Shown here: positions 1-11,390 of the stretch, in pieces
How the letters are laid out: every line of letters begins with the position of its first letter
Numbering within the stretch: position 1 is the stretch's first letter
From: Epiperipatus broadwayi
Lineage: Eukaryota > Onychophora > Udeonychophora > Euonychophora > Peripatidae
Direction of reading: 5' to 3'
Assembly (NCBI GenBank): GCA_028023455.1
Contig: JAQFVV010000013.1
Span: forward strand, 15,760,258 to 15,824,257
DNA: 64,000 nt
The notes under the pieces: model-generated
What the model saw: the letters and a program-made list of their open reading frames with translations, nothing else
What the model was told of the DNA's origin: nothing
Databases searched by the model: none
Position numbers and translations under genes: made by a program

Positions 1-1560
1 AAAGTCATTAATAAAAATTTTAATTTAATCACTGTTACTATTAAGTTTAAGTTAATAAATTTGTTCGTGCTGGAATATGTAATTAATTGATGTGAGATTT
101 TTATTCAAATCAAAATCCATTTATACAATCCTCAAATTTTCTATTTATATTTAGGTATAATTTATTTCTGAAAAAATACAATTTAATTCATTTAAAAATC
201 TATTTAACCATAAGACTCAGAAAACGATGGACTAAAAAACAGAAGTCAGATTTCATGATAAGAATCAGTTTTAATAAGACAGAATGAGTGACATAAAATG
301 ATTAGTAAATTAAATATCTGATTAATTAAATCATAACTGTTTGTAATTAAAATTCATTCTAAATTAATATCTATTTAACTAAATAATCCATTATCACTAT
401 TAACAGCCACAGATAAATAAGTGTGATCATCCTAGCTCCTAAAAGAAAAAGTTAAAAATTAATTTTATGATGACTATACAAATCAACACAAGCTATAAAT
501 ATGTCTACATAATTCGCATGACCTTTGTATGATATTTGTTATGACAACTTTTAACTTGCAGTAAATTATTTTCTAAAAAACTATATGTAATTGTAGCTAT
601 TCACTGTATCCTATCATCCATTTCTTGTCAATGAAAACAATTATTTCTTTTCTTTAATATCTTTAAAATAATTTCTAAAATATAAATGGAACCTGATAAA
701 AATCATGCTCAACTGCATTTTAAATATCTGTTATTCTTCATTAACTTTAAAAATCTAATCCTTATACCGCTGGATTTAATGCTTATTATTTATTTGCTTA
801 GTTTTATGTTCAAACAATTCAAAACTATAAGCAAACGCAGAATATGCATTGAATTCACATGCATAAAGATAGTACTCAAACAATTTATAGAACAGCTTTG
901 ATGATAATAAGCCAGTCCAAATTGTAAGCGAATAACGCATTGAATTAGAGTGTATAAGAATTGAACTTTTTAAGATTCTGAAGTCGTAAGAAAACAATGC
1001 AAAATGATTAAATTTTTAAAACTAGAAATCATTATTTCAGATAATCATTCTACTCAAGACATGTATAAGATTTAATATAATCACATCCAACAAAGTAAGA
1101 ACAAAGCAATTTATTTTATAATATTGACATATTTCCAAATTATTTTTCCACTGCCTTAGTTATATTAATAGCAATCCAAGCCTTAGTTTTGAGCAATAAA
1201 TTTGGCACATAATTTATTTAGTTATTATAATGAAATACTCTATATTTTATCCTATTAAATGCAAATTACGCAGTGAAATTTGTGCTGACCTCAGAATCCA
1301 AACCATCTTTCTAGCTAGACAATTACTAAGATATTTAAACTGATAATTATTCTTAGATAACCATCCAAGCCAAAAATTGCTGAAAATTTTACTTCTTTAA
1401 GTACCTAGTAAAATATCCAAGTTTTTTAAACATCTTGCTCTCAAAATATTAAGACATTCTGTAGATCGTTTTCTGAATTGGCAGAAGTATTATAATTAAC
1501 ATACCATAAATCTAGAAACTAAAACATGAAATTCTTGTTTTAAATTTAAAAAAAAAACCC
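1..1560. other. AT-rich stretch with no recognisable gene
   Basis: No open frame here resembles a protein family I know, and I saw no long inverted or tandem repeat. The two short frames around 690-1000 are low-complexity translations of AT-rich DNA. I see nothing to annotate beyond short homopolymer runs. Confidence 0.6.
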
Positions 1561-1844
1561 ATTAACCTATATTGCTCCAAATATCATCAGGGACAGATCC
1601 AGAGAGTAGTCACATCATCAATTCATCTATTTTTTCCATTCCATTCTCTTCATTACCCAGCTCTTCAATTCCACATAAATCTTTCCATCTCATATCATCC
1701 AACAATGTCAATCTTTTCTGTTCTTTCTTCTTAATATATAACCAATTTAGTTTCTCTTTCTAATTTCCTCAATCAATCTTTTTTCATTTACTCTTTTCAA
1801 AACAAACTTCATTTATTATTTTATTTCACTGATTTTTTTCCATT

Positions 1845-1898
1845 CTTCTCCATGTCCATATCTCAAAAGCTCTTCTCCATGTCCATATCTCAAAAGCT
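1845..1898. repeat. Tandem duplication, 27-bp unit, two copies
   Basis: The unit cttctccatgtccatatctc plus aaaagct is present twice head to tail inside LINE family 1, copy 1. The other LINE copy has only one comparable segment, so the duplication is local to this copy. Confidence 0.8.
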
Positions 1899-2776
1899 TC
1901 CAGCTATTCCTAATTTTATTGCTTATTATCTGTTTCATAACCACCTAATAGTACAAACCATACATAGTGTTTAATTAATCTTTTTCTTAATTCTCTCTTC
2001 AAAGGTCCACAAAATATTTTTTTTCTTTAAAAAATGCCTCATTTGCCAATGCTATTCTTTTAACTTCAGCTTCACTTCTTACATCCTCATTCTACCAAAT
2101 ATCTAAATCCGTTTATCTGTTGAACTATGTTATCATGGATTTCAATTTACAGTCATTTTGCATTCTTCCCTATCCAAAAGCACTTAAGTCTTCTCAACAT
2201 TAATCTTCATTCCATATTCCATGCATCTTCCAATTTATTCAACATATTCTGGAGATACTTTTCATCCTTAGATATGAGTCATATCATCTGTGAATCTTAT
2301 ACATTTTATTATTCTACTTCCAATATCTGCTCCTCCCCAGTCTAAATAATTATTTAGCACATCTAAATATTAAAAATATATAACATATCGCATCCTTGCC
2401 TAACTTCTCTTTCTATATTCACTTCATCAATTATATCACCCCAATTTAATTGATTCTTTGTTCAGTATACATATTCCAAATCAATTTTCTCTCTTTCCAA
2501 AATATTCATTTATTTTTTAAGAGGGTTATAAGTTTATTCCAGATTATCCTATCAAATGCTTTTTTCCAAATCCACAAAACATATATCAATTTCTTTATCT
2601 TTTTCAATATATATCTCTGCAATTGTTCTAACAACACGCATCTCTTGTATTATTCCCTCTCTGAAAACCAAACTGTTCTCCAATATAATACTCCACCTTC
2701 CCATAAAGTCTTTAAGTCTTAAAATCCTCAATAAAACTTTAAAAGCATGAGATAACAAACTAAAGTGTTCTGTACT

Positions 2777-3135
2777 ATCCACATTTAACAGCTTTCTTCT
2801 TTTTAGCAATTGGAATCATTATAGTTCTTAAAAAGTGTTCAGACCAGACTCCACTATTATATATCAAATTGCAAAGTTCAACTATTTCCTTCACAGTAAA
2901 CTCTCCCATTTTGTGCAAAAATTCTAAAGATATTGAATCACATTCAATAGCCTTACTTCACATTTAACAGCTTTTTTCTTTTTAGAAATTGGAATCATTA
3001 TAATCATTAAAAAATATTCAGGCCAGACTCCATTATTATATATCAAATTGCAAAATTCAACTATTTCCTTCATAGTAAACTCTCCCATTTATTTCAAAAA
3101 TTCTATAGATATTGCATCACATAACAACAGCCTTA
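2777..3135. repeat. Tandem duplication, 179-bp unit inside a LINE
   Basis: Two imperfect copies follow each other; the anchor aattggaatcattata occurs at 2808 and at 2987, giving a period of 179 bp. The corresponding part of the other LINE copy (about 32500-32700) is single. The copies differ at many positions (for example Gttcag versus Attcag and Gttctt versus Atcatt), so the duplication is not recent. It lies in the 5' half of the RT region. Confidence 0.75.
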
Positions 3136-3677
3136 CCATTCTTCATTTGTGCAATTGAATTTATTACTTCATGTGGCAATATGCCCATATCTTTATCATC
3201 TACTTCAATATCTTCATTTTCACATTCACAATTAATTAAATTATCTTCTCTTTATATAGAGATTGAAGATATTTTTTCCATCTTTTTAATATATCATTGC
3301 TATCAGTTAATCACTTTCCATTCTTACCTGCAATCTCACTTGCTATCCATATCTTTTTCTCCCAAGTGACATTTCTTATTCTATCAAATACCAGATGATA
3401 TTGCTCCAACCATTTTTCTTTTGCTAAATCTGTTTATCTTCTTAGCTCATTATTAATTTTTTTATACACACTTTGCCCTTCCTCAGTGTTTACATTCTTC
3501 CATGTCTGTTATTTCCATCTTCTCCAAACATACCTTCAGATATTCAAGGTCATTTAGCTTTCCTTAACTGAATAATACCAATTTCATTTTTTGCTGTCTT
3601 TAAGAATCATTCTTTAATCCTACACCAACACTTATCAGAGCTATTATATTCCTCATCTTTTTTTTCTTTTTTTTTTT

Positions 3678-3726
3678 AAGTGTCATAGCATCGGCCGGGA
3701 CGCGAATCCGCAACCCGGGCAACTGC
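3678..3726 (-). mobile_element. tRNA-derived SINE, 3' fragment
   Basis: On the minus strand this matches the 3' half of the SINE at 35231-35324: a B-box-like GGATTCGCGTCCCG followed by GCCGATGCTATGACACTT and then an A-rich run. The A-box half is missing. It interrupts LINE family 1, copy 1; the LINE alignment continues beyond it, with about 35 bp of LINE sequence missing at the junction relative to the copy at 33.2 kb. It is therefore younger than that LINE. Confidence 0.75.
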
Positions 3727-3837
3727 ATATTAAACCAAATTTATCTTTTCCATTTTTCTCAATTTATCCAAGTCCCATCTTACATATCTTTTCGCTCTTA
3801 ATTCTTTTTAAATTCAACTTTAATTTAGCTCCAAATA

Positions 3838-3995
3838 TATCATCATATAGATATGGAAAGCAAAATTAGAATTAATAAAGATCCCTGTTTAATACCAGTT
3901 TTCATTTTAAAGTCATGAGATCTTTTATTACCAATTTTATTTACTATCTCACAATATGTAGCTATACTTTCTTCATTAAATATATATTGATCAAA
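3838..3995 (-). pseudogene. Fragment of a non-LTR reverse transcriptase
   Basis: The minus-strand translation contains TGIKQGSLL, which resembles RT motif 4 (G-V-R-Q-G-x-x-L-S-P) of LINEs, preceded by a segment rich in charged residues as is usual before that motif. The frame is short. The neighbouring LINE family 1 has its own equivalent motif elsewhere, so this is probably a piece of another LINE. Only one motif supports it. Confidence 0.35.
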
Positions 3996-6359
3996 TCAAT
4001 AAAGCAATATATAAATCATAGTTTTTCTTAAACTTTTTGTATTTGCTTGGAGGAAAAAATAATAATTATAGTAATTTTTGATTTGTTAAAATCATGTCAA
4101 ATCTCTAGTAACTATTCAACTATGATTATAAGCAACTAATTAAAAATAATAATTATAAGAACTTTTGTTATAGTAGATAATTATTGCAGTCTATGTAATT
4201 ATTGCAATCTTTCCTATACTCTTTATATTTACTAAATCTAATATAAATCTTTAAACCAGGCAGCACATTTTGATCGTCCATATCTTCCTTAAAAAAACTT
4301 TTTGAAACTTTTCTAGGAATCCATCAAGATCCCAATCTTTTCATTTTTCAAAAATAAAGAACTGTAAGCTGGATTCTCATATATTTAAATCTAAATAATT
4401 CAATAGGATGGATATACAATTAAATCTGAATTTTTGTTTATCTATTCAATTTCCACTATTCACAATATTTTAATTATTACTTAAGGCTACCATTCACTGG
4501 TTTGGCAGGATTTTTATCATTTTCCATATTAAAGTGATGTTTCAAAAACAAATCTATGTCCTTAGCAGTTTTAATCCATCAATCATTCTCAAGTTTCTTG
4601 TCAATCAAACTTCCATCCTTAAAATCTTATACTGTGCACAAAACCAAGCATTCATTTTCTTATTCAACCAAACAAAGAAAGTCAGATCTTTTCTTATAAT
4701 TAAGTCATTAATATTAGTCAAAAAATATAAAGAATTTTATTTTTTATTGGTGAATCCAACAATTTATTTGCATCTGCAATACATTCCTTAAAAGATTTCC
4801 ATGCTCAGTAACATAACGAGACTGTGAGTATTAAATAATCAGTTATGAAATTTTACCATGAATAACAGTTGATTCTAATGAACGGTTCTTAAATGTCTGA
4901 CTATAGTTTAATGTTAGTATAATTTAAATCTTGGACTCTACTAATTTATGATTTATCCTACTATTTGAATCTATTATAAAAGCCCATGTAATAGTGATTT
5001 ATTTTTATAGTTCTATTCTTATTTAACAATCGTTTTAATCATGGATGCATCCAAGTTGTTTTACAAGTGATTTTCCTGCCTACACAAAGAATTTTAATAC
5101 AAGTGGAATACCATTACTCCAGAATTCTTAATTTTATTCCTTCTGGATTAATGGCTACACAAGATTAACAATAAACCCATATTTACATCTTATCCCCCAC
5201 CCCCAATCAATGTATATCTATATTGCTGGAATATTTGCAAAAACTACATAGAAAAAATAACTTAAATTTTAATATTTGGAATACAGCATTTAGTGCTCTT
5301 ATAGTGTGACATCTAATTAGATGAAACTACAGTACATACAAATAGCCAAAGGGGGTGGGGGGTTGATAAATAAAATGTATATACATACTTGAAAATAATT
5401 TATTTAGAAAAAAATTTAAAATCTCTAGAGGTGAATGTGACAAATAAAAATGAAGAAATAATATTTATAGCAATCAAACTAATATGAAATAAATTGTTTT
5501 GCTTTAGCATTTTACATAATAAACATGTTCAATGATGGGAAAACAAAAATGATACTAGAGAATGCTTTTTTGGAATTTATGTTGTACAGTATTTGTAATG
5601 TTTGAATATAATTTCTTTAGAAAAAAAATATATAAACATAATAAAATCATAAAAATAATGTATTTAGCAACTAAATCAGTATAGAATAAATAGGTTTTCA
5701 TATTTTGCTTAATAAATAAAAACATCTCATAATTGCCATTAATTACTTTCTTATATACTGCTGTGCTTGTTTAAACATTTATATTTAGTAGGCAACGGTT
5801 TGTTCCTAATATATTATTTCAAGTTTTTATTTATGCTTATTGCTGTGGAGAATCACTTTTAGCTTACTAAACCATTTATTATTTTCATTTTCCCATAAAT
5901 TATTTTTTTTATTTACTATGAAAAATATGAAACAAATTCTATTCATTCTATATGCTAAATATAATATTTGCATAATTTTTATTCGACTAGATTATCCACT
6001 TAATGAATATTTCTATAGTGTAATTATTAATATATTTCCATTAAATGATTGGTGTCAAAGTTGTGTAAGCAATAAGTTTGACACATCAATTAAAGTGTAA
6101 TAATTGGCTATCTTTATATACTGAATGGTGAAGGAGATTGTGGTCTGGGCCAACTGATGAGTGCTGGTACATTTTCTTCATGAATTTTGCCATACACGTC
6201 TATGATTACATTCCTCTACAATGTGTTAAAAGCATATAGAAAACAGTCCCTATCTTGTAAAAGAATGGTATAGTGAAAATTACATTATAGAATTATTATT
6301 TAATAATATTTTCGTATTTTTATTTATAATGCTTATAGAAAGATTTTCTTAGTCGTGAT
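3996..6359. other. AT-rich stretch, no gene; one repeat relic
   Basis: No frame resembles a known protein. A 19-base block gggccaactgatgagtgct at 6147-6165 recurs, with one difference, at 26789-26807, and similarity extends weakly to either side, so a relic of a dispersed repeat lies at about 6110-6180. Otherwise I see only simple AT-rich sequence. Confidence 0.5.
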
Positions 6360-7900
6360 GTGATGCACTATGGCTTTGCCTTTCTCAGAGTCAGGAATCT
6401 CTGTCACTATGCCCAGAAAAACCTATTAGCTGCCTTACCTTCCCTTTCCTTCCCCCACCCTAAGTTTTTCCCATATTCTTCTCTATCCTGCTTCATCCCA
6501 TTTCCACAACATATTTATCAACTCTATGGCCTTTATATCTAAATCCCCCCATCTTTTCCCAAACCCATCATAGAAACTAAGAACCATTTCCTGTGAAATC
6601 ACTTTGTTTATATTTATTCTCTCACAACTTCATTATTTGTACCCTTTTTATTTGTAAGTATTTACATTCAATTAACAGATGCCTAATACTTTCTATGCTT
6701 TCCTTACATAACTTGCAGACTAAATCACCCATATTTTTCCATTTTTGTGTATATTCCCTTGTTGCTAACTATCCTGTTCGAGCCTTAAACAGTAAACTAC
6801 TTTCCTTGCTATTATCATAAATTAACTCGCATCTAATTTTCTGTTCACTTCTATATATATATTTAAACTCTTTTCACTCTCCATACAAGTTCTCCATCTC
6901 TCCAATTCCCTATTTTTTTATTAATGCATCTATTCTTCTATCCCATTTCTTGCCATTATAACACTCAACAATTCTCCTAACACAATCATCGCACCTTTTG
7001 TATAAGTATTCTGACATAAAAGTCTTTATCCAAATCTTCTGCATATCATACTACCTTACTTACACAATATGTTGCCTGTTCTTTACTCATAACTCAATTA
7101 AATACTATTGGCTATTCTCTTATTAACCATAAATTGCAATCTACCGAACATGTTCATTTTGCTTTTTGCATCTCTCATATAAAAGCTTGACCATCCCATT
7201 TCTCCTTGAATTGCCTCCTTTGCTGTCCACACATCTGCATCTAATGCATGTCTTCCTACTTTATACTTTTTCTGCATCTAATGTATGTCTTCCTACTTTG
7301 CACTTTTTCTAAATAATCTAACTCTCCTTTACTAACACATAATGCATCATTACCATAAGTTAACTCTGCTACTGCCATTCTCATACAATTCTAGCTAGAT
7401 CATATTTATTATATAAAAACACCGTTAATTTCTTTATCAGTCCCTTTCTTCTCTTTGCTTCATTTATCAATTTTTTCTTCCATTCATCCAAGCAATTTCT
7501 CCGATTACTTAGACGATTCCCAGTTATATCTATTCACCACAATTAACTTTATATCCCCCAATAAAAATTCTTTCTCTTCTCTTTGCCCATCATTAATCAT
7601 TATTTTTTATTAAATTTAATCTCCATCTCTTTACCCATCAATGAGCACGTCTTCAGCACAATTTCCATATCTTCCCTACTTTCTGTGCACAAAAAGATAT
7701 CATCAATAAATAAAAGACCTGATAATATATATACTTCTTTGCCACCTATTAATGGTATCTCTACCCTTCTTCCTAGTTTTTCCATTGATCTCTCCATTTC
7801 TCTCAAATATAACAAAAAAAAAAAAAAATAGGTGACATAGGACATTTTTGCCTTAGTTCCACCCCATTTTTAAGTAGTCATTTGCATGTACTACGTAGCT
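6360..7900 (-). mobile_element. LINE family 2, copy 1 (decayed non-LTR retrotransposon)
   Basis: Minus-strand remnant, homologous to the plus-strand copy at 23826-25440. The frame at 7600-7845 reads REMERSMEKLGRRVEIPL and then GLLFIDDIFL, a degenerate form of the RT catalytic F-A-D-D box (here FIDD). Just upstream the minus strand reads NGVELRQ..CPM, the motif before the RT palm, matching NGVELRQGCPM in the other copy. The 3' end (plus strand 6361-6480) shares with the other copy the blocks ctgggcatagtg and agtgcatca. Multiple stops and frameshifts; no product expected. It includes a 37-bp tandem duplication. Confidence 0.65.
7235..7308. repeat. Tandem duplication, 37-bp unit
   Basis: The block beginning ctgcatctaatg and ending ctactttatactttttctg-like sequence occurs twice in a row inside LINE family 2, copy 1. 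The two units differ at a few positions. Confidence 0.7.
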
Positions 7901-8713
7901 CTATTTAATGGTTTGACCTCAGGCTATAAAAGCACTAAGTATTCTCTTATTATAAAATGCTAATTAATTCTGCCAGTTGCGTTGTTTTTATTTTTAAAAA
8001 CTGAATGAAGTTTTCAGACTTCATGTCAACTGATTTAGATATTTCCCCCCTACTTTTCTCTGCCTTTACAAAAGTTAGATTGATAAAGTAGCAAGCAAGT
8101 GAAAACTTTTTTTTTTTGCTAGAAAAAAGACGATTAAAAGATAAAATAAACATGGTACAATTATAATTAGATCTATTAATTTAGAAATGTTGTTTAATCC
8201 TATTGTAAAATAAGTGCATATTTCAAGAAGAAATAAAAAAATATTACTTAAATGAATTCTAATTTTTGATCAAATGTTTCATAATGATGAAAATTTAAAG
8301 AGGCACCTCATAATTTTATCAGGATGTCAAAATTTGCAGAATTTTATGCAATCTTCATTTTCAATAACTTTTGTCTTTGTATAACAACAGTAGAGCAATT
8401 AAATGTGAAATAAAAGTTTCTCTGAAATTTATGAATCTAATATTTAGCAAAGTATTGATAAAATGATTATGGATACTATTCAACCAGCCGATTTGTATTA
8501 TATTTTTCAGTATTATATCTATAAATTCTGAAAGTAAGCAATACCAAGTCAGATGCATAAAAAGTGTAATATTTCCCGAAGTTTTCTTCCAAAAACCTTG
8601 CAAACCATCTTTTATTCGATTAAACTTGCATAAAGAAATTACTTTCATTAACAGCAGTTATATAAATCTTTAACTTGGAGAACTTCTTAACTATTTAATT
8701 GCTGCTCGGCACT
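7901..8713. other. AT-rich stretch with no recognisable gene
   Basis: Short open frames on the minus strand (7950-8153 and 8361-8648) show no motif I recognise and have biased, low-complexity composition. No repeat stands out. Confidence 0.5.
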
Positions 8714-8978
8714 CGCCTGTCTTTTAAAATATTCTATACTGACAGGTTATCAATTTAAATAGTGCATAATGATGGAATGCACAAACTTTTCTTGATGAGA
8801 ATGGACTCTATACTGACAGGTTATCAATTTAAACAGTGCATAATGATGGAATGCGCAAACTTTGCTTGATGAGAACTTTCCGAAAGTTCTCATCAAGCAA
8901 AGTTTGTGCATTCCATCATTATGCACTATTTAAAATGATAATCTGTCAGTATAGGACAATATTTTAAAAGACAGGCCA
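8714..8978. repeat. Compact foldback repeat: partial direct copy plus palindrome
   Basis: Ends are inverted: gcctgtcttttaaaatatt on the left and its complement on the right. Inside, a block starting ctatactgacaggttatcaa and running through tgcataatgatggaatgc occurs twice in direct orientation (about 8734-8803 and 8810-8875) and once inverted (8880-8955). The centre, gatgagaactttccgaaagttctcatc, is a perfect palindrome around 8880. No coding capacity. The direct-direct-inverted order is the same as in the elements at 28.2 kb and 53 kb. Confidence 0.85.
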
Positions 8979-9879
8979 TTTCAGATTGCCTTTTCTAGAT
9001 TCTTCAACATAGAGATTTGCACAACTATACTCATTTCTGACTTTTTGAATTTCAAAAGATTTATGTAATTTATATACTTAATTATATTTATAAATCACAA
9101 ATGATATGTGTGTAATGATAAGATTAAAATTTGAATGCATAAACACAGACTTTCATTATCACAGTGCAGAAATGACTGATGACATGAGACAGACTTGATG
9201 ACATAATTCTATAACAATCTAAATAAATAAAGATAGTTAAAATGTAGAGAATTCTGAGAAAAGAGAGAAAAAATTATTTGTATTTTATCACCATAAACCT
9301 TAATTTGCATTGACAATATCATTCATATATGAAGGTCATTCTACTAGATATATGGTAAAATGGAAATGTCACTGTTTGAAATAGAAAAAATACATGCGGT
9401 AATAGTTATATATACAGGCATATAATATATATTCAGGTAATTTAAAATCAGCTACTTATGATATGTAAGCTTATAATTCCCAAATAAAACTGATTGCAAT
9501 AAAATGTATAACGAAGAGCATTGGTATCAAGATATAAGAAAAAAAATAAATGAGTTTGAACCCACCGTATTCCTGATGACCTTATTGCAAAAATTAAATC
9601 GCTTAAATGGAGATTGCCAGGGTATAATAGAAAAAATGAAAATCAATTAATTAAAACTATCATCAATTGATATCAAAAGATAGTAAACAACCTCATTTAT
9701 AAAGAAATAATTTGAAATCGGAAAACAAGTTCAATAATTTGGATGGATATTCATAAAAGATGTATACTGTATTATGGAAAAGTATTGGAAAGACTTATCA
9801 CAATAGTCGATTATAATAACAAATGAAATTTTCCAAATAAAATTTATAAAAAAAAAAACTGCATCAATCAATTATTAAC
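8979..9879. other. AT-rich stretch with no recognisable gene
   Basis: No protein similarity seen in six frames and no long repeat. Short microsatellite-like TA runs occur near 9410-9440. Confidence 0.5.
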
Positions 9880-11390
9880 GTTTGTAACTACAAAATAAAT
9901 ATTGTTTAGAAAAATACAATTTAAAAAATTACGAAATATTAAATATCTCCGACGTTTAATCAACATAAAATATAGACAATTGAATATGGAGAATTTTATA
10001 GCAAATTTAATAACCTTTTAAATTTCTGAAAGTTAGAAAATTGATCCTGTTAAGATAACTAATGAAAGATGATTTCGTTTTATATTTGATATCCTCTATT
10101 TAGCAAATGTCTAATAATTATTTGGGTTTTATTATATCATATAATTTCCCATAATAAATTTAATTTTCGTTATATAGCAAATTTATTAAGTTAACTTAAT
10201 AAAGATAATTCATTAGTAACTATGACAATTTGGTATACTCTGCAAATTTTAATGATATTAATCAAATATAAATCCGAAAATATAAAAATTAAACATTTAC
10301 CGCATATGCGGATAAATTCAGCTTATAGCACTTAAATTTCTCAACGGTAATAAAATAATCTTCATTATAATAGCATTTCATATGTAATTATTTATAGTTT
10401 ACAAATATTTAGAATTATTATCCCAATTTTTACCAATATTCGCATTCAGTACAGGAAAATTTTAAATTTACAGTGGATTTTAACCAGGTACATAACGTAA
10501 GCGGATGCACATGACGCAACAACAGCAGATAATTAAAATTCAAAACTTTTTTATTAACCACAAATATATTGAATACTTGAAAAATTCATTTAAATAATTT
10601 TCTAAACTAAAAAACAGAACATAACCTAGGAAACGCTTTTTAATCTTTCAAATTCGGAATATAAAAAACAGGTAAAAATAAATATCAATTAAATCGGTGT
10701 TTTAATTTTCCACTTTGATTTTTGATTTGGAGCCTGTTAAATGATGGAGAATCAGAATAAACAATTTAGTAATAAAGTTAGATACATGCGAGTACATATA
10801 CTACAAACATATACATTCAAACATTAAAAAAAAAAAGGTATAATTTAGAGATTACGTAAGAAGCCTAAAAAGATAACAATAATTCCGGCAAAAGATAGAA
10901 AAATAAAAACAATACGACTACAAATCTACTATTATATTATGTGTAAATGTTAATATACAAAAAAGCTTACCATATAATAAATTTATATGAAATTTGTCTA
11001 AATGCAACATTTGAAAATGCGCATCAAATCGCATGATTGGCATCCATAGCCGAGGCTGAAATAATAGTAAACGTTATGGGTTTCCAATCCAAAAAAAAAA
11101 AAAAAATTCTTACCATATATTATCAGAAGGAATTGATTCTCTGATCCAGTTCAAATTAATTACAGTTGTATTTTTACTCAATTAAATATTGGTAATCCAA
11201 AAGCAGGGTGGAACTTCGCGTGACTTTATCCCACGTGCTACCGGATAGCTCCTATATCAGAGAATCAAAACACCGGCAACGACTAACAGTTCAAAACTTT
11301 ACATTGCGTTAACAATTCTAATTGCAGCAAGCGCCTTGTGTGGATTTTCTTGACATCAGTGAAACTTCAAAATATCAGCAAGAATTGTAA
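9880..11390. promoter_or_regulatory. CpG-retaining, repeat-poor island (possible promoter or regulatory region)
   Basis: I counted about 33 CpG dinucleotides in about 1.5 kb here, against roughly 4 to 8 per 1.5 kb in stretches such as 41.0-42.5 kb and 43.0-44.5 kb. They include accgg, cacgtg, cgcg and gcgc contexts, densest around 11040-11340. No transposable-element similarity is seen in this interval. In animals that methylate DNA, kept CpGs often mark unmethylated promoters or enhancers. On the minus strand around 10971-11114 there are plausible splice signals (ttatttcag acceptor, gtaag donors), but no convincing reading frame. A regulatory role is inference; the CpG contrast is seen directly. 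Confidence 0.45.

Larger units (their letters stand above)
1572..3840 (-). mobile_element. LINE family 1, copy 1 (decayed RTE-like retrotransposon, 3' part)
   Basis: Minus-strand remnant of a non-LTR retrotransposon. It aligns by eye with the better copy at 31283-33780: both 3' ends carry the same 'ccagagagtag' block followed by a conserved pyrimidine-rich stretch (on the plus strand). The region around 1985-2200 corresponds to the segment after the RT in the other copy, where the reading is of the type KVFRYLVSWLSEVGG followed by KRRIALAKVAF, a typical post-RT region of RTE-like LINEs. Around 2450-2810 the minus strand reads RT palm-type sequence such as ILRLKDFMGRWSIILEN. Stops and frameshifts break every frame, so no product is expected. 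It contains a 179-bp internal duplication and a SINE scar. Family assignment is by protein resemblance; clade placement is inference. Confidence 0.6.

Noticed and set aside
686-8648. Some 15 short open frames of 60-95 codons on both strands
   Set aside because: Composition follows AT-rich DNA, no recognisable motif, and most lie over or opposite LINE remnants; treated as shadows or chance.
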